This document shows positions 1 to 9,220 of a DNA stretch of 64,000 nt, piece by piece. Origin of the DNA: an uncultured Clostridia bacterium (GTDB lineage Bacteria; Bacillota; Clostridia; TANB77; CAG-508); assembly GCA_948524275.1 (NCBI GenBank), contig CAOSLI010000003.1, forward strand, positions 100,329 through 164,328, written 5' to 3'. The translations under genes were made by a program, and so were the position numbers. Below the pieces are notes generated by a model. The model had not been told where the DNA came from. It was given only the letters and a program-made list of their open reading frames with translations, and did no database searches. Positions within the stretch are counted from its first letter, which is position 1. Each line of letters begins with the position of its first letter.

Positions 1-672
1 CCAACTTTATATTCGTATTTTAAAGAAGGGTATACTGTTCTATTTTACAAGGCTAATTGGAATAGGACTGATATGATTCCGTATAATATTAAGAAGATGA
101 CTTTATACTATACAGAATCATTGCAAGTAAACTTAAATAAATCAAGATTACAAAATGATGAGGATAGTAGTCATACTGTATCATACAAGGAGGATGATAC
201 ATCCTCACCTGTAGTATTACATAGAGGAATCTATGGATTAGATAGCGATGATGAATCTATAAGACGTGAGCCTTGGGTCAGTGATGATTTAGCTTATAAG
301 AATTTTATATTGGCACTAATAAATAGAAGAATGACGCCACTGTATGAATTTTCTAGAGAAAAATTTTTTGGATCTCCTAATAGAGATAGAAATGATAGTG
401 GCACAAGAGATAATAAGTTGGGTATCAACTTTCAATATAATTTTAATGTGACTACTCCACTTGCAAATATGACTAAAGCTCATTTTTTAGAGAGGTCTGG
501 AATTTATAATGCTAATAGAATAAAAACTGGTGACTTAAATGATATCAATGACATAAGCGTTGATATGGATGTTTATGATTCTAGAATAGAATTTGAGGGA
601 GACGTTTCTGTAGAAAATGGTACAGGAATACAAAAAAGAGTAATACAATATATATATTTAATAGATTTTTAA
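1..672 (+). CDS. 3' part of an unrecognised gene (partial at window edge)
   Basis: The frame is open from the first base, so the gene begins upstream of the window; the first internal ATG is at 73. About 223 residues are visible, ending in TAA. The product is polar and rich in Asp, Asn and Tyr, with no obvious signal peptide or membrane segment in the visible part. I do not recognise a family. It is followed 82 bp later by a small protein with an N-terminal membrane anchor, and the pair could belong to a surface or Tad-like pilus locus extending to the left. That is inference from the neighbour only. Confidence 0.6.
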   Translation, partial: PTLYSYFKEGYTVLFYKANWNRTDMIPYNIKKMTLYYTESLQVNLNKSRLQNDEDSSHTVSYKEDDTSSPVVLHRGIYGLDSDDESIRREPWVSDDLAYKNFILALINRRMTPLYEFSREKFFGSPNRDRNDSGTRDNKLGINFQYNFNVTTPLANMTKAHFLERSGIYNANRIKTGDLNDINDISVDMDVYDSRIEFEGDVSVENGTGIQKRVIQYIYLIDF

Positions 673-754
673 TGCGAAATTTGACATAATATGAAAAATG
701 TATTATAATTAAAGATGTATATATTTATGAGATAAAAAAGAGGAGGATTGCTTT

Positions 755-1276
755 ATGGGTGATTCAGTAATGACAGTAATTGCAATATTTTTATCAGCAG
801 TATTGATGTTTGTATTTCCACTAATGTCAACAGCGGACAGAAGTGATGATATATCACAACAAGCGGTACAAACTGCAACAACAGAATTTGTTGACAGTAT
901 TAGATCTACAGGAAAAATTACAATGGATAAATATGAATCTTTTTATGAGACTATTGCTGCAACAGGAAATTCATTTGATGTTGAAATGAGAGTACAAGTT
1001 TTAGATGAAAACTCTAACAAAAAAACTACTCAAGTTGCATCAGCAAAAGTTGGTGAAAACTATTCATTTTCAGAATTCACAACTCAAATAACAGAGCAAA
1101 TGAATAAAGAAGGAGCATATAAATTAAAAGAAGGAGATATAGTGTCTGTAACTGTAAGAAATACAAATAAAACTATTTCTCAAATTTTAAAGAATTTTAT
1201 GTATAAAGTTACTGGAAATGGAAACTATAATATTGCAGCACAACATTCAGGAATAGTAAATGTTAATGGTAGATAA
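755..1276 (+). CDS. Small membrane-anchored protein, possibly pilus/pseudopilin-like
   Basis: A 173-residue protein with a strong ribosome site (GAGGAGG) before the ATG. Residues 5-24 form one hydrophobic segment, followed by a polar, Thr/Ser/Asn-rich domain presumably outside the membrane. A single N-terminal helix plus an extracytoplasmic beta-rich tail resembles TadE- or pseudopilin-type components, but no diagnostic motif is visible, so this is a weak structural guess. A hairpin follows the stop codon, so this is likely the last gene of its transcript. Confidence 0.6.
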   Translation: MGDSVMTVIAIFLSAVLMFVFPLMSTADRSDDISQQAVQTATTEFVDSIRSTGKITMDKYESFYETIAATGNSFDVEMRVQVLDENSNKKTTQVASAKVGENYSFSEFTTQITEQMNKEGAYKLKEGDIVSVTVRNTNKTISQILKNFMYKVTGNGNYNIAAQHSGIVNVNGR

Positions 1277-1306
1277 AAATTTCTAACTTAATAAAAATAA
1301 AAAATG

Positions 1307-1352
1307 GATATCATAATGAAATTACTTGTTCAGTGGTTTCTCATATGATATC
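1307..1352 (+). terminator. Hairpin after the pilus-like gene
   Basis: GATATCATA (1307-1315) pairs with TATGATATC (1344-1352) across a long loop. The stem is perfect over 9 bp and is followed by an AT-rich stretch but no clean T-run, so it is a hairpin with possible terminator function. Confidence 0.4.
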
Positions 1353-1377
1353 TATTTATATATATTTACTATTTATA

Positions 1378-1965
1378 TTATAATTTCTTGATTTCTTCTT
1401 TAGTTAGTCCTGTAATTTCTACAATTGAATCAATGTCTATATTTTTACTTTTCATTTTCTTTGCAATTTGTAGATTTCTTTTCATTGTACCTTGTTGAAT
1501 GCCTTGTTCTATGCCTTTTCTAATTCCTGTTGATTCAATATTGTTCATATCCAATATATATTTTTCTCTTAGGTCTGCCAAATATTGCTCGTATTCATCA
1601 TTACTTATGTCTTCTAATACTTTTTGTGCTTGCTTTATGTCTTCATCTACCATTTCCATATTGATATCCTCCGAACCTATAATATATTTTACCCAAGTAT
1701 CTGTCTTGCTATTCTTAGCATACTTTTCTACCTTGCTCATTTCTATTATATATAATTCTATTATATCTGTCAAGACGATTTTTCGATAGTCCTTTTCTCG
1801 TAAATTCCATTTTGTCATATATTTTGGTATCTCTTTTAGCTTTTCTAATTCAAAATCTATGAATTGCATTTAATAAGCCTTTGGTTATATCTTCATTACC
1901 AGTAAAACCAAATACTCTTTTAAAAGTGTAATCATTTTTTAGTTTTAATAACGCTATAAAATCAA
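1378..1965 (-). pseudogene. Rpn/PD-(D/E)XK nuclease family transposase remnant
   Basis: The 163-residue reading frame (1869 down to 1378) matches the C-terminal part of Rpn-family recombination-promoting nuclease/putative transposases. It has the helical region ending in a GIRKGIEQGIQQGT-type repeat and a short C-terminal module. Immediately upstream, in another frame (about 1957-1872), lies the conserved N-terminus (LKNDYTFKRVFGFTGNEDI). The central nuclease core, normally about 100-150 residues, is missing and the two ends are joined out of frame. No CGG is involved, so this is an ordinary deletion pseudogene. The original start seems lost: an AAAGGAG site at 1966-1972 precedes ATA rather than ATG. 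Confidence 0.75.
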
Positions 1966-2186
1966 CTCCTTTGCTATGTATTAATTTTTTTTATTTTAGG
2001 GAAAAGCTCTAGGCAGAATGCCTAATTGAATTTTAGTAAATATATATAATTGAACATATAATACCATATATTACCTAGTATTGCAATATTTTTGTAAAAT
2101 ATAATTTTGAATTTCGAACTTAATAAAAACAAAAAAAATGGATATTATAAAGGTATCTATTTTAGTAAATTTAAAGGAGAAATTTA

Positions 2187-3248
2187 ATGAAAAGTCTAAA
2201 AGCAAATGTAAATAAAAAGATAATTTGGATTGTAACCCTATTTTTGTTTATAAATTATACATGGGTTGTAAGCTACACGAGTGAAACGTATGCAAGAAAT
2301 GTAAACAGTAGTATAACTAGGAGAGTTAATGTAATAGGCAGAACTATAGGACTTAAGCTATACACTGATGGAATATTAGTGGCAGGAATGTCAGAAGTTG
2401 ATGGGGCAGATGGCAACAAATATAAACCATATCAAAACTCAGGTATAAGAGAAGGAGATATGATAAAATTAGTAAATGGGAAAGAAGTAGCTAACACAAA
2501 TGAACTAATTGATATAATAAACAAGAGTAATGGAGAATCTATGTCTATTAGATATCAAAGAGAATCAGAAGAAACATATACAACAATTACTCCAATTAAG
2601 GCCTTAGATGGCACATATATGATAGGATTGTGGGTAAGAGATGCAGCAGCAGGAATTGGAACATTAACATATTATGAAGAAGCAACTAAAACATTTGCAG
2701 CATTAGGTCATGGAATAAATGACGTTGATACAAATAAACTCCTTAATATTTCAAATGGTGAGCTAGTCACAAGTCAAATTGTATCAATTGTTAAAGGAGA
2801 AAAGGGCAGACCAGGAGAAATAAGAGGAACAATAGATAGATGTATAAATATAGGAAATATTGAAGTAAATTCAGATATAGGTATATATGGCAAAGCTACT
2901 AATTTGGAATATATAAATAAAGTTAAAAAAGATGAATATCCAGTTGCAGCAAGAAATCAAATTAAAGAAGGAAAGGCAAAAATAATATGTCAACTCGAAA
3001 ATAAAGATAAAACTGAAGAATTTGAAATAGAGATAAAGAAAATAAGTAGGATGAATTATAAAGATAATAAAAGCATGCTTATAAAAGTAACAGACCAGAA
3101 TTTAATAAATAAAACAGGTGGAATAATTCCCGGTATGAGTGGAACTCCAATCCTGCAAGATGGAAAATTTATAGGAGCAATAACAAATGTACTTTTAAAT
3201 GACCCAACACAAGGATATGCAATATTTGCAGATATGATGATGCAATAA
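2187..3248 (+). CDS. spoIVB: SpoIVB peptidase (stage IV sporulation protein B)
   Basis: A 353-residue serine peptidase of family S55. In sporulating Firmicutes it is made in the forespore, crosses into the intermembrane space and cleaves SpoIVFA, which triggers pro-sigma-K processing. Visible features are an N-terminal membrane segment (about 12-30), a PDZ-like region (about 55-140) and the S55 domain with GLWVRDAAAGIGTLTYY (about 147-163). The likely catalytic His lies in ALGHGI (H175) and the catalytic Ser in PGMSGTP (S318). The family usually has PGMSGSP. The start is supported by AAAGGAG eight bases upstream. Its presence indicates an endospore former. Confidence 0.95.
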   Translation: MKSLKANVNKKIIWIVTLFLFINYTWVVSYTSETYARNVNSSITRRVNVIGRTIGLKLYTDGILVAGMSEVDGADGNKYKPYQNSGIREGDMIKLVNGKEVANTNELIDIINKSNGESMSIRYQRESEETYTTITPIKALDGTYMIGLWVRDAAAGIGTLTYYEEATKTFAALGHGINDVDTNKLLNISNGELVTSQIVSIVKGEKGRPGEIRGTIDRCINIGNIEVNSDIGIYGKATNLEYINKVKKDEYPVAARNQIKEGKAKIICQLENKDKTEEFEIEIKKISRMNYKDNKSMLIKVTDQNLINKTGGIIPGMSGTPILQDGKFIGAITNVLLNDPTQGYAIFADMMMQ

Positions 3249-3310
3249 AATTAAAGTAAAGTATTGATGTATTTTCCTTTATCATATATAATAATCAAAG
3301 TGGAGGAAGT

Positions 3311-4402
3311 ATGAAAAGAGAGAAAGGAATATCACTAATCAATATAATACTTGTTATATGTATTATGATATGTTTATTTATACTTGTTTGGATATTTAAT
3401 AATAATGGACAGGTAGAAAATTCATATAAAGATATGTCTGAAATTGCTAGCAGCAATTCAACAGGATTAATTTCTACGAACAAAAATAGCTTCAATATTA
3501 ATGACAATGTTACATTAAGTAATTCAATCCTTGGAGATTTTGATGTCTACAATAAAGAAAGTAATAATGTCGGAAGAAGATATTATTATAGACAGTTAAA
3601 TTCTACTGGAAAAAGTATGTATGATACTATAGTTAATAATATATACAAATTTATTGATGGTTATGGAACGATGGAGTTTTCCATAAATGACAGTACTGCT
3701 GGGAGTAATTTTCAGACAGTTTGGGATGCAATATCTTTAGATAGGCCAGATATATTTTGGGTAGATACGCAAAAAGTCTCATTGGTAACTACAACAACAA
3801 CTTTTTGGGGAAAGACGAAATATAAATACACATTAGAACCTAAAGATGGAGGTAGTTATTTTATAGACTATTTTAATACAAGTAGTGAAGTAAGAGCAGC
3901 AAAACTAGTGCTAGAGCAAATTACAAAAAATATAATAGAAAGTGCTAATGGAAGTATGGCTGAAAAAATTAAATATGTACATGATGAACTTGTAAATAGA
4001 ATCTCATATAATCAAGAAAGTTATGTTAATAACTCTAATATATATGGAGCTTTAGTTGAAAATAAATGCGTGTGTGAGGGGTATGCAGAGGCTTTTAAGT
4101 ATATATTAGACAAAATGGATATTCCATGTGTGACAATTTATGGAACCGGAATAGATAATAAAGGTGGTTCAGAAGCACATGCTTGGAACTATGTTAAGAT
4201 GGATAATGGCAGTTGGTATGCTGTAGACGTTACATGGGATGACCCAATAATAATTGGAAACGGAAGACTTACAGATAAAAGTAGATATAAACATTTCCTA
4301 AAGGGAAGTGATAGTTTTCTACCTACGCATATAGAGGATGGAGATGTTTCTAAAACTGGTCAGACATTTAGTTATCCGACTTTATCAAAAACAGATTATT
4401 AA
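3311..4402 (+). CDS. Membrane-anchored transglutaminase-like protein
   Basis: A 363-residue protein with an N-terminal hydrophobic anchor (about 8-28), a linker, and a C-terminal transglutaminase/protease-like domain. The Cys-His-Asp triad is readable: Cys in NKCVCEGYAEAF, His in SEAHAWNYV, and Asp in WYAVDVTWDDP. This architecture is common in clostridial cell-surface proteins. It sits 62 bp after spoIVB with its own GGAGG ribosome site and may share its transcript, which would allow a role at the spore or cell envelope. That role is inferred from position only. It ends at a strong bidirectional terminator. Confidence 0.8.
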   Translation: MKREKGISLINIILVICIMICLFILVWIFNNNGQVENSYKDMSEIASSNSTGLISTNKNSFNINDNVTLSNSILGDFDVYNKESNNVGRRYYYRQLNSTGKSMYDTIVNNIYKFIDGYGTMEFSINDSTAGSNFQTVWDAISLDRPDIFWVDTQKVSLVTTTTTFWGKTKYKYTLEPKDGGSYFIDYFNTSSEVRAAKLVLEQITKNIIESANGSMAEKIKYVHDELVNRISYNQESYVNNSNIYGALVENKCVCEGYAEAFKYILDKMDIPCVTIYGTGIDNKGGSEAHAWNYVKMDNGSWYAVDVTWDDPIIIGNGRLTDKSRYKHFLKGSDSFLPTHIEDGDVSKTGQTFSYPTLSKTDY

Positions 4403-4430
4403 AAAATCAACCAATAGGTTGATTTTTTAT
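4401..4430. terminator. Bidirectional terminator between convergent genes
   Basis: AAAAAATCAACC, a four-base loop and GGTTGATTTTTT form a perfect hairpin with A-run and T-run on the two sides. It serves the transglutaminase gene from the left and murC from the right. Confidence 0.85.
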
Positions 4431-4433
4431 ACA

Positions 4434-5825
4434 TTAGTTTTGCGCTAGCTTATGTGCAATTTTAGTAACAGTGCCAGCACCTTGAGTAAGTACAATATCA
4501 TCTTCTTTAACATTTCTAGTTAAGAATTCAGCAATATCATCAAAATCAGAGATATAGTATGCCTTTCTGCCAAGAGAATCTATTTTATCTACAATATCTT
4601 TGCCAGTAACTTCGTGGTTATCTTGCTCGCGAGCAGCATAGATATCAGTAACAATAATATTATCAAAATTCATTAATACGTCTGCAAACTCATTTAATAA
4701 GAGTTTGGTTCTGCTATATGTATGAGGTTGAAATACAATCCATGAATGATTATATTGCTTTTTTTTCATAGCCTCATATACTGCTTTAATTTCAGTAGGA
4801 TGATGACCATAATCATCATATATTTTAGCTCCATTCAATTTTCCTACAAATTCAAATCTTCTTTCAGCGCCTTTAAATTTCTTTAAAGCATTTTTTATAT
4901 CATTTTTATCAATACCAAATTCATCACATAAAGCAATACAAGCTAAAGCATTTAAAACATTGTGTTTACCAGGAATAGAAAGTTTCATTGTTTTATAGAA
5001 TGAATTATTGTGATAAACGTCAAATGAAGGATAACCATTATCGTCAAAGATTATATTTTTAGCAACAAAATTAGCATTAGAGTTTTTTATACCATATGTA
5101 ATTCCCTTAGCTTTTGTATTTTGTGATAAATGAAGACAATTCTCATCATCATAATTATAAACAAGTATTCCATCATCAGGTAAAAGTTTAACATAGTCTA
5201 CAAACGCATTTTTAATATGATCTAAATCTTTATAATAATCTAAGTGGTCATTATCTATGTTTAATATTATTTCAGCCTTAGGAGAGAACTTTAAGAAACT
5301 TTCTGCGTATTCACAAGCCTCTAATATAAAGAATTCACTTCTACCAACTCTGTAATTTCCATCTATGGCATCTAAGTCAGCTCCAATTTGGATAGTTGGA
5401 TCTTGATTAGCTTCTAGAAAACACATCGAAACCATAGAAGAAGTTGTAGTTTTTCCATGTGTACCAGAAATACAGATAGTATTTCTAAAAGCACGAGTAA
5501 TAGCACCTAAAAAATCCTTTCTTTCAACTGTAGGAATTCCTAAGTCAGTAGCTCTATTAAGTTCAACATCATCTGGTGAAATGGCTGCAGTATAAACAAC
5601 TAAGTCAAAATTACTTATAAGCTCTGGATTGTGACCTATTGTAACAGGTATGCCATTTTCAATTAGTTTATCAGTTGCATCAGAACGAGAAACATCTGAT
5701 CCACTTACAGAAAATCCCCAATGTTTAAGAAGTTCTGCAATACCACTCATGCTTACTCCGCCAATACCAATCATGTATATATTCTTATAATTCTTTAATT
5801 CTTGTAAATTTGCCAAAATAGTCAT
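4434..5825 (-). CDS. murC: UDP-N-acetylmuramate--L-alanine ligase
   Basis: A 463-residue cytoplasmic Mur ligase that adds L-alanine to UDP-MurNAc, using ATP, in peptidoglycan precursor synthesis. The N-terminal glycine-rich motif IGIGGVSMSGIAELL (about 19-33), the ATP-binding GTHGKTTT (121-128), the HHPTE motif and a C-terminal Rossmann-like domain are all present, and the length is normal. The listed ATG touches its AGGAG directly (AGGAGATGACTATTTTGGC). A TTG three codons later (5816) has the better spacing of 9 bases, so the true start may be 5816. It is convergent with the transglutaminase gene. Confidence 0.95.
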   Translation of the reverse strand: MTILANLQELKNYKNIYMIGIGGVSMSGIAELLKHWGFSVSGSDVSRSDATDKLIENGIPVTIGHNPELISNFDLVVYTAAISPDDVELNRATDLGIPTVERKDFLGAITRAFRNTICISGTHGKTTTSSMVSMCFLEANQDPTIQIGADLDAIDGNYRVGRSEFFILEACEYAESFLKFSPKAEIILNIDNDHLDYYKDLDHIKNAFVDYVKLLPDDGILVYNYDDENCLHLSQNTKAKGITYGIKNSNANFVAKNIIFDDNGYPSFDVYHNNSFYKTMKLSIPGKHNVLNALACIALCDEFGIDKNDIKNALKKFKGAERRFEFVGKLNGAKIYDDYGHHPTEIKAVYEAMKKKQYNHSWIVFQPHTYSRTKLLLNEFADVLMNFDNIIVTDIYAAREQDNHEVTGKDIVDKIDSLGRKAYYISDFDDIAEFLTRNVKEDDIVLTQGAGTVTKIAHKLAQN

Positions 5826-5969
5826 CTCCTATTCTTGTATTAAAAGTTTCATACATTTACTTTTTACATAATATGCGAATACATTATAATACAGAACAAT
5901 AAAAAAAACAAGGTTTATTTGAAGTAAAAAAACAAAATTTGTCAAAAATTAAAAAATATTGAAAATTAA

Positions 5970-5996
5970 GAAGGAAAAATTGAAAAAGTCGCGAAT
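5970..5996 (+). promoter_or_regulatory. Candidate sigma-H promoter of spoVG
   Basis: GAAGGAAAA (about 5970-5978) resembles the sigma-H -35 box RnAGGAwWW. After 13 bases comes GCGAAT (5991-5996), resembling the -10 box RnnGAAT. spoVG is a classical sigma-H gene in Bacillus, which supports the assignment, but it rests on consensus matching by eye. Confidence 0.5.
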
Positions 5997-6052
5997 AAAA
6001 TAATAGTACATAAAGTACTAAAAAAGAAAACTTTGGAAGGAGAACATTAAAA

Positions 6053-6349
6053 ATGGAAATCACAGATGTAAGATTAAGAAAAGTAAATTCAGAGAACAGA
6101 TTAAAAGCTGTTGCCTCTGTAACATTCGATAATGAATTCGTAGTTCACGAAATCAAAGTTATCGAAAATCCTGAAGGAGTATTATTTATTGCTATGCCTA
6201 GCAAAAAAATCAAAAGTACAGGAGAGCATAAAGACATTGCTCACCCAATAAACCCTGCTACTAGAGAGAAAATACAAAATGCTATATTAGAAGTATACAA
6301 TAATACACCAGAACCAGAAGCTAAAGAAGAACCAGCTTCAGAAGAATAA
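6053..6349 (+). CDS. spoVG: Septation/sporulation regulator SpoVG
   Basis: A 98-residue protein of the SpoVG family, a small nucleic-acid-binding regulator used in sporulation septation and, in other Firmicutes, in gene control. The N-terminus MEITDVRLRKV, the central VIENPEGVLFIAMPSKK and the HPINPATREKIQNAI segment are highly conserved, and the acidic tail is normal. A GGAGA ribosome site precedes the ATG. It is a monocistron between a likely sigma-H promoter and a clear terminator. Confidence 0.95.
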   Translation: MEITDVRLRKVNSENRLKAVASVTFDNEFVVHEIKVIENPEGVLFIAMPSKKIKSTGEHKDIAHPINPATREKIQNAILEVYNNTPEPEAKEEPASEE

Positions 6350-6363
6350 TAAATGAAAATTAA

Positions 6364-6399
6364 AAGACCAAGTGGAACTATCTATTTGGTCTTATTTTT
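6364..6399 (+). terminator. Terminator of spoVG
   Basis: AAGACCAA (6364-6371) pairs with TTGGTCTT (6386-6393) and is followed by ATTTTTA. Confidence 0.8.
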
Positions 6400-6429
6400 A
6401 ACTTTTAGGGAAAAATAATTAAAAAACAA

Positions 6430-6458
6430 TTGACATTTGCAAACAAACGTTTTATAAT
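6430..6458 (+). promoter_or_regulatory. Sigma-A promoter with SOS-like operator (dinD)
   Basis: TTGACA (6430-6435) and TATAAT (6453-6458) lie 17 bp apart. The spacer contains AAACAAACGTTT (6441-6452), a palindromic AAAC-N4-GTTT close to the Firmicutes LexA box GAAC-N4-GTTC/T. Placement between -35 and -10 suits repression. The downstream gene is a dinD homologue, a family known to be damage inducible. Confidence 0.65.
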
Positions 6459-6484
6459 ATCGTCAGAATAAAAAAGAAAAGGAG

Positions 6485-7319
6485 ATGATGTTATTGAATG
6501 AAATAAATAAGAATAATAAATCTTTTGAAGATATTAAACATATTGATGAAAATGGTATTGAATTTTGGTATGCGAGAGAATTGCAAGTCATTTTGGAGTA
6601 TAAAGAATGGAGAAAATTTAATGGAGTAATACAAAAAGCAAAGAATAGCTGTGATAACAGTAATGTAAATGTTTTAGACCATTTTGTCGAAGTCGCCAAA
6701 ATGGTTGAAATCGGCTCAGGAGCTCATAGAGAACAAATTGATTACGAATTAAGTCGTTATGCTTGTTATTTAATAGCACAAAATGGAGATAGTAGAAAAA
6801 AGGTAATTAGCCTTGCTCAAACATACTTCGCAGTTCAAACTAGAAAACAAGAAATTAGTGAAAAAGAATATAGTATGTTAACAGAAGATGAAAAAAGATT
6901 TTATCAAAGAGATTTAGCGAGAAAAGGAAATTATTCACTTAATCAAACAGCTAAAAAAGCAGGAGTAAAGAATTTTGATAGATTTCATAATAGTGGATAT
7001 AAAGGACTATATAACGGAGAAACAGCTAATGATATTGCAAAAAGAAAAGGATTAAGATGTAGAGAAGATATTCTAGATAATATGGGGAGTGAAGAACTTG
7101 CAGCTAATCTATTTCGCATTACTTAGACCGAATCAAGATTAAAAAGAGATGGGGTTAATACTGAAAAGAAGGCTTGTGATACTCATAATAAAATTGGAAA
7201 AATAGTTAGAAAAGCAATTAAAGAAGCAGGACGGAACTATGCCAGAAGATTTGCATACACCACAAAAGAGTCTAAAGCAACTAGAAAAAGAATATAAAAT
7301 AAGATTGAAAAATAAATAA
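6485..7319 (+). pseudogene. dinD: DNA damage-inducible protein D homologue, interrupted by TAG and a CGG +1 site
   Basis: The DinD-like (BRO-N type) protein reads well from 6485 to codon 213. An in-frame TAG at 7124-7126 then stands where homologues usually have Gln (FRIT-stop-TESRL). The same frame goes on with conserved sequence (CDTHNKIGKIVRKAIKEAG) to a CGG at 7232. Skipping that C restores GGTMPEDLHTPQKSLKQLEK and a natural stop at 7317-7319. Apart from TAG and CGG nothing is decayed. It could be a recent nonsense mutant or a gene needing read-through. The CGG belongs to the window-wide +1 pattern. The operator upstream suggests SOS control. Confidence 0.75.
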
Positions 7320-7379
7320 AAGGCATAATTAAGGACATGCATTCTTTATATACAACTAAAATTGCATGTCCTCTAAAAT

Positions 7380-8135
7380 CTAAAACAATCTCACAATTGA
7401 GTGAATAATACTTTCATCCAAACTTTTGATTACAATATAGTAACAATCTTCATCTTTGTAAAGATATGATTTTACTGTATCTCCATATTTTAATTCTCTT
7501 TTATACAATATTTCAACATTATTAAGTTCATCCCCATCATATATTTCGTCAGGGAGAAGTTCATAAGCGATATTTAAATAGTTTAAGTTGTGAACATGTT
7601 TATTTAAGTCTAAATCAAATCTACGAATTCTGTAAGTATCACTGAAAATAGGTTCATTAGTTGGAATTGTAATTTTTACAACATCATTTTTTCCAAATAC
7701 AGTTTCTTCATGAAAAATATTATATACATTACAAATCTCAGGTGGCATTGAAGATATTTTTGAAGTATCAATATCTACTAAACACCATTTAGATGTTGCA
7801 ATTGCACATAAATTATTCTGTTCATCAAATATTTTAAAATCTCTATAAAAAAAGGCTTTGCTAGCACCACTGCACCATGTTTGAACTTTAATATCTTTGT
7901 TAGCCTCAATTTTCTTTAAAACTTGCAATTTCCAACTAAGAATAACCCAAGTAAGATTATATCTTGCTACATCAGAAAATGTAAAATGACAATATACACT
8001 ATGTGCATCTGCAATATTTTCTAATATAGACAAAATAGATTTATTTGTAAGAACATCATGAGTTCCAACCTGTGAAAAATGTGTTCTATAAGTATATTCA
8101 AAGATACCATTTTCAAATTTTGAATTAGATAACAT
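7380..8135 (-). CDS. Acyl-[acyl-carrier-protein] thioesterase
   Basis: A 251-residue FatA/FatB-type (PF01643) thioesterase that hydrolyses acyl-ACP to free fatty acids in the cytoplasm. It shows two hot-dog repeats. In the first are the THDVLTNKSILSILENIAD and LTWVILSWKLQV segments. In the second is the RRFDLDLNKHVHNLNYLNIAYELLP motif with the Asn/His cluster of the active site. The length is typical for clostridial members. It is divergent from the radical SAM gene, with about 69 bp between the starts. Confidence 0.85.
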   Translation of the reverse strand: MLSNSKFENGIFEYTYRTHFSQVGTHDVLTNKSILSILENIADAHSVYCHFTFSDVARYNLTWVILSWKLQVLKKIEANKDIKVQTWCSGASKAFFYRDFKIFDEQNNLCAIATSKWCLVDIDTSKISSMPPEICNVYNIFHEETVFGKNDVVKITIPTNEPIFSDTYRIRRFDLDLNKHVHNLNYLNIAYELLPDEIYDGDELNNVEILYKRELKYGDTVKSYLYKDEDCYYIVIKSLDESIIHSIVRLF

Positions 8136-8189
8136 AAATTCCTCCTATTAATTATGTACTTAATTATAGCACAAATTTAAAAAAAGTGT

Positions 8190-8195
8190 TATAAT
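8190..8195 (+). promoter_or_regulatory. -10 box very close to the radical SAM start
   Basis: TATAAT at 8190-8195 lies only nine bases before the ATG at 8205, and no ribosome-binding sequence is visible between them. Transcription from this box would start at about 8202, giving a leaderless or near-leaderless mRNA. The -35 region is poor. Confidence 0.35.
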
Positions 8196-8204
8196 ATTTT
8201 TATT

Positions 8205-9110
8205 ATGTTAGAAAAATGTAAAATTTGTCCGAGAAATTGTAATGTAAATAGAGCTTCTGGAGTAAAGGGGTATTGCAAATGTGATGATAAGATAAAATTA
8301 GCTTTAGTATCAACACATTATTTTGAAGAACCTTGTATTAGTGGAAAAAATGGCTCTGGGACTGTATTTTTTAGTAACTGTAATTTAAACTGTATCTATT
8401 GTCAAAACTATGAAATAAGTCAAGAGAATAAAGGAGAAGTTGTTAGCATAGAAAGGCTTGCAGAGATATTTTTAGAGCAGCAGAAAAGGGGAGTAGACAA
8501 TATAAATTTAGTAACACCTACAATGTACGCTAATCAAATTATAGAATCTATAAAGATAGCAAGAAATAATGGATTAAGCATTCCTATTATATATAATTCA
8601 AATGCATATGAAAATGTAGAAACAATAAAAAGCTTAAATGGATACATAGATGTTTATTTACCAGATTTAAAATACTATTCTAATGACATAGCATTAAAAT
8701 ATTCAAAAGCTCCTAATTATTTTGAAGTTGCTACAAAAGCAATAAAAGAAATGTACAAGCAAGTTGGAAAGGCACAATTTGACGAAAATGGTATTTTGCA
8801 AAAAGGGATAATCATAAGACATTTAATTTTGCCAAGCCACATCCAAAATACAAAGCATATACTAAAATGGATAAAAGATAACATGCCAGAGGATATCATC
8901 GTAAGTGTAATGGCACAGTACTTTCCAACTTACAAAGCAAAAGAGGACAATCTTATAAATAGAAAGATTTCCCGAAGAGAGTATAAAGATGTGGAAAACT
9001 TTTTGTTTACATTAGATTTTAAAAATGGATATATGCAAGAATTAGGAGAGCACGAGGAAGAATTTGTGCCAAGGTTTGATTTTAGCAATGTTAATAAAAT
9101 GTTAAAATAA
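8205..9110 (+). CDS. Radical SAM protein (PflX/COG1313-like)
   Basis: A 301-residue radical SAM enzyme. The N-terminus has the extra cysteine motif CKICPRNC and a further pair near CKC. The radical SAM cluster motif CNLNCIYCQNYE holds the [4Fe-4S] that cleaves S-adenosylmethionine. The family is annotated as similar to pyruvate formate-lyase activating enzyme, but its substrate is not established and no PFL gene lies nearby. It has no Shine-Dalgarno sequence, see the -10 box upstream. Confidence 0.85.
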   Translation: MLEKCKICPRNCNVNRASGVKGYCKCDDKIKLALVSTHYFEEPCISGKNGSGTVFFSNCNLNCIYCQNYEISQENKGEVVSIERLAEIFLEQQKRGVDNINLVTPTMYANQIIESIKIARNNGLSIPIIYNSNAYENVETIKSLNGYIDVYLPDLKYYSNDIALKYSKAPNYFEVATKAIKEMYKQVGKAQFDENGILQKGIIIRHLILPSHIQNTKHILKWIKDNMPEDIIVSVMAQYFPTYKAKEDNLINRKISRREYKDVENFLFTLDFKNGYMQELGEHEEEFVPRFDFSNVNKMLK

Positions 9111-9220
9111 TATTACAAAAATGTAAAATTAAAAAGTTTGAATTATATTGCTAAAAGAAAGGAGATGTAGTATATTAAAAATATATAGTACTTATGTGTG
9201 AAACAAAGGAGGAATAAATT

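Larger units (their letters stand above)
1279..2150. repeat. Imperfect direct repeat flanking the Rpn remnant
   Basis: A segment at 1279-1316 (starting ATTTCTAACTTAATAAAAA) is repeated at 2111-2150 (starting ATTTCGAACTTAATAAAAA). The two share about 35 of 40 positions, including TGGATAT near their ends. They bracket the decayed transposase-family gene exactly. This suggests either a duplicated insertion boundary or a duplicated terminator region. Confidence 0.55.

Noticed and set aside
1378..1965. The Rpn frame break as another CGG site
   Set aside because: There is no CGG at the joint and the nuclease core is missing, so it is a normal deletion.
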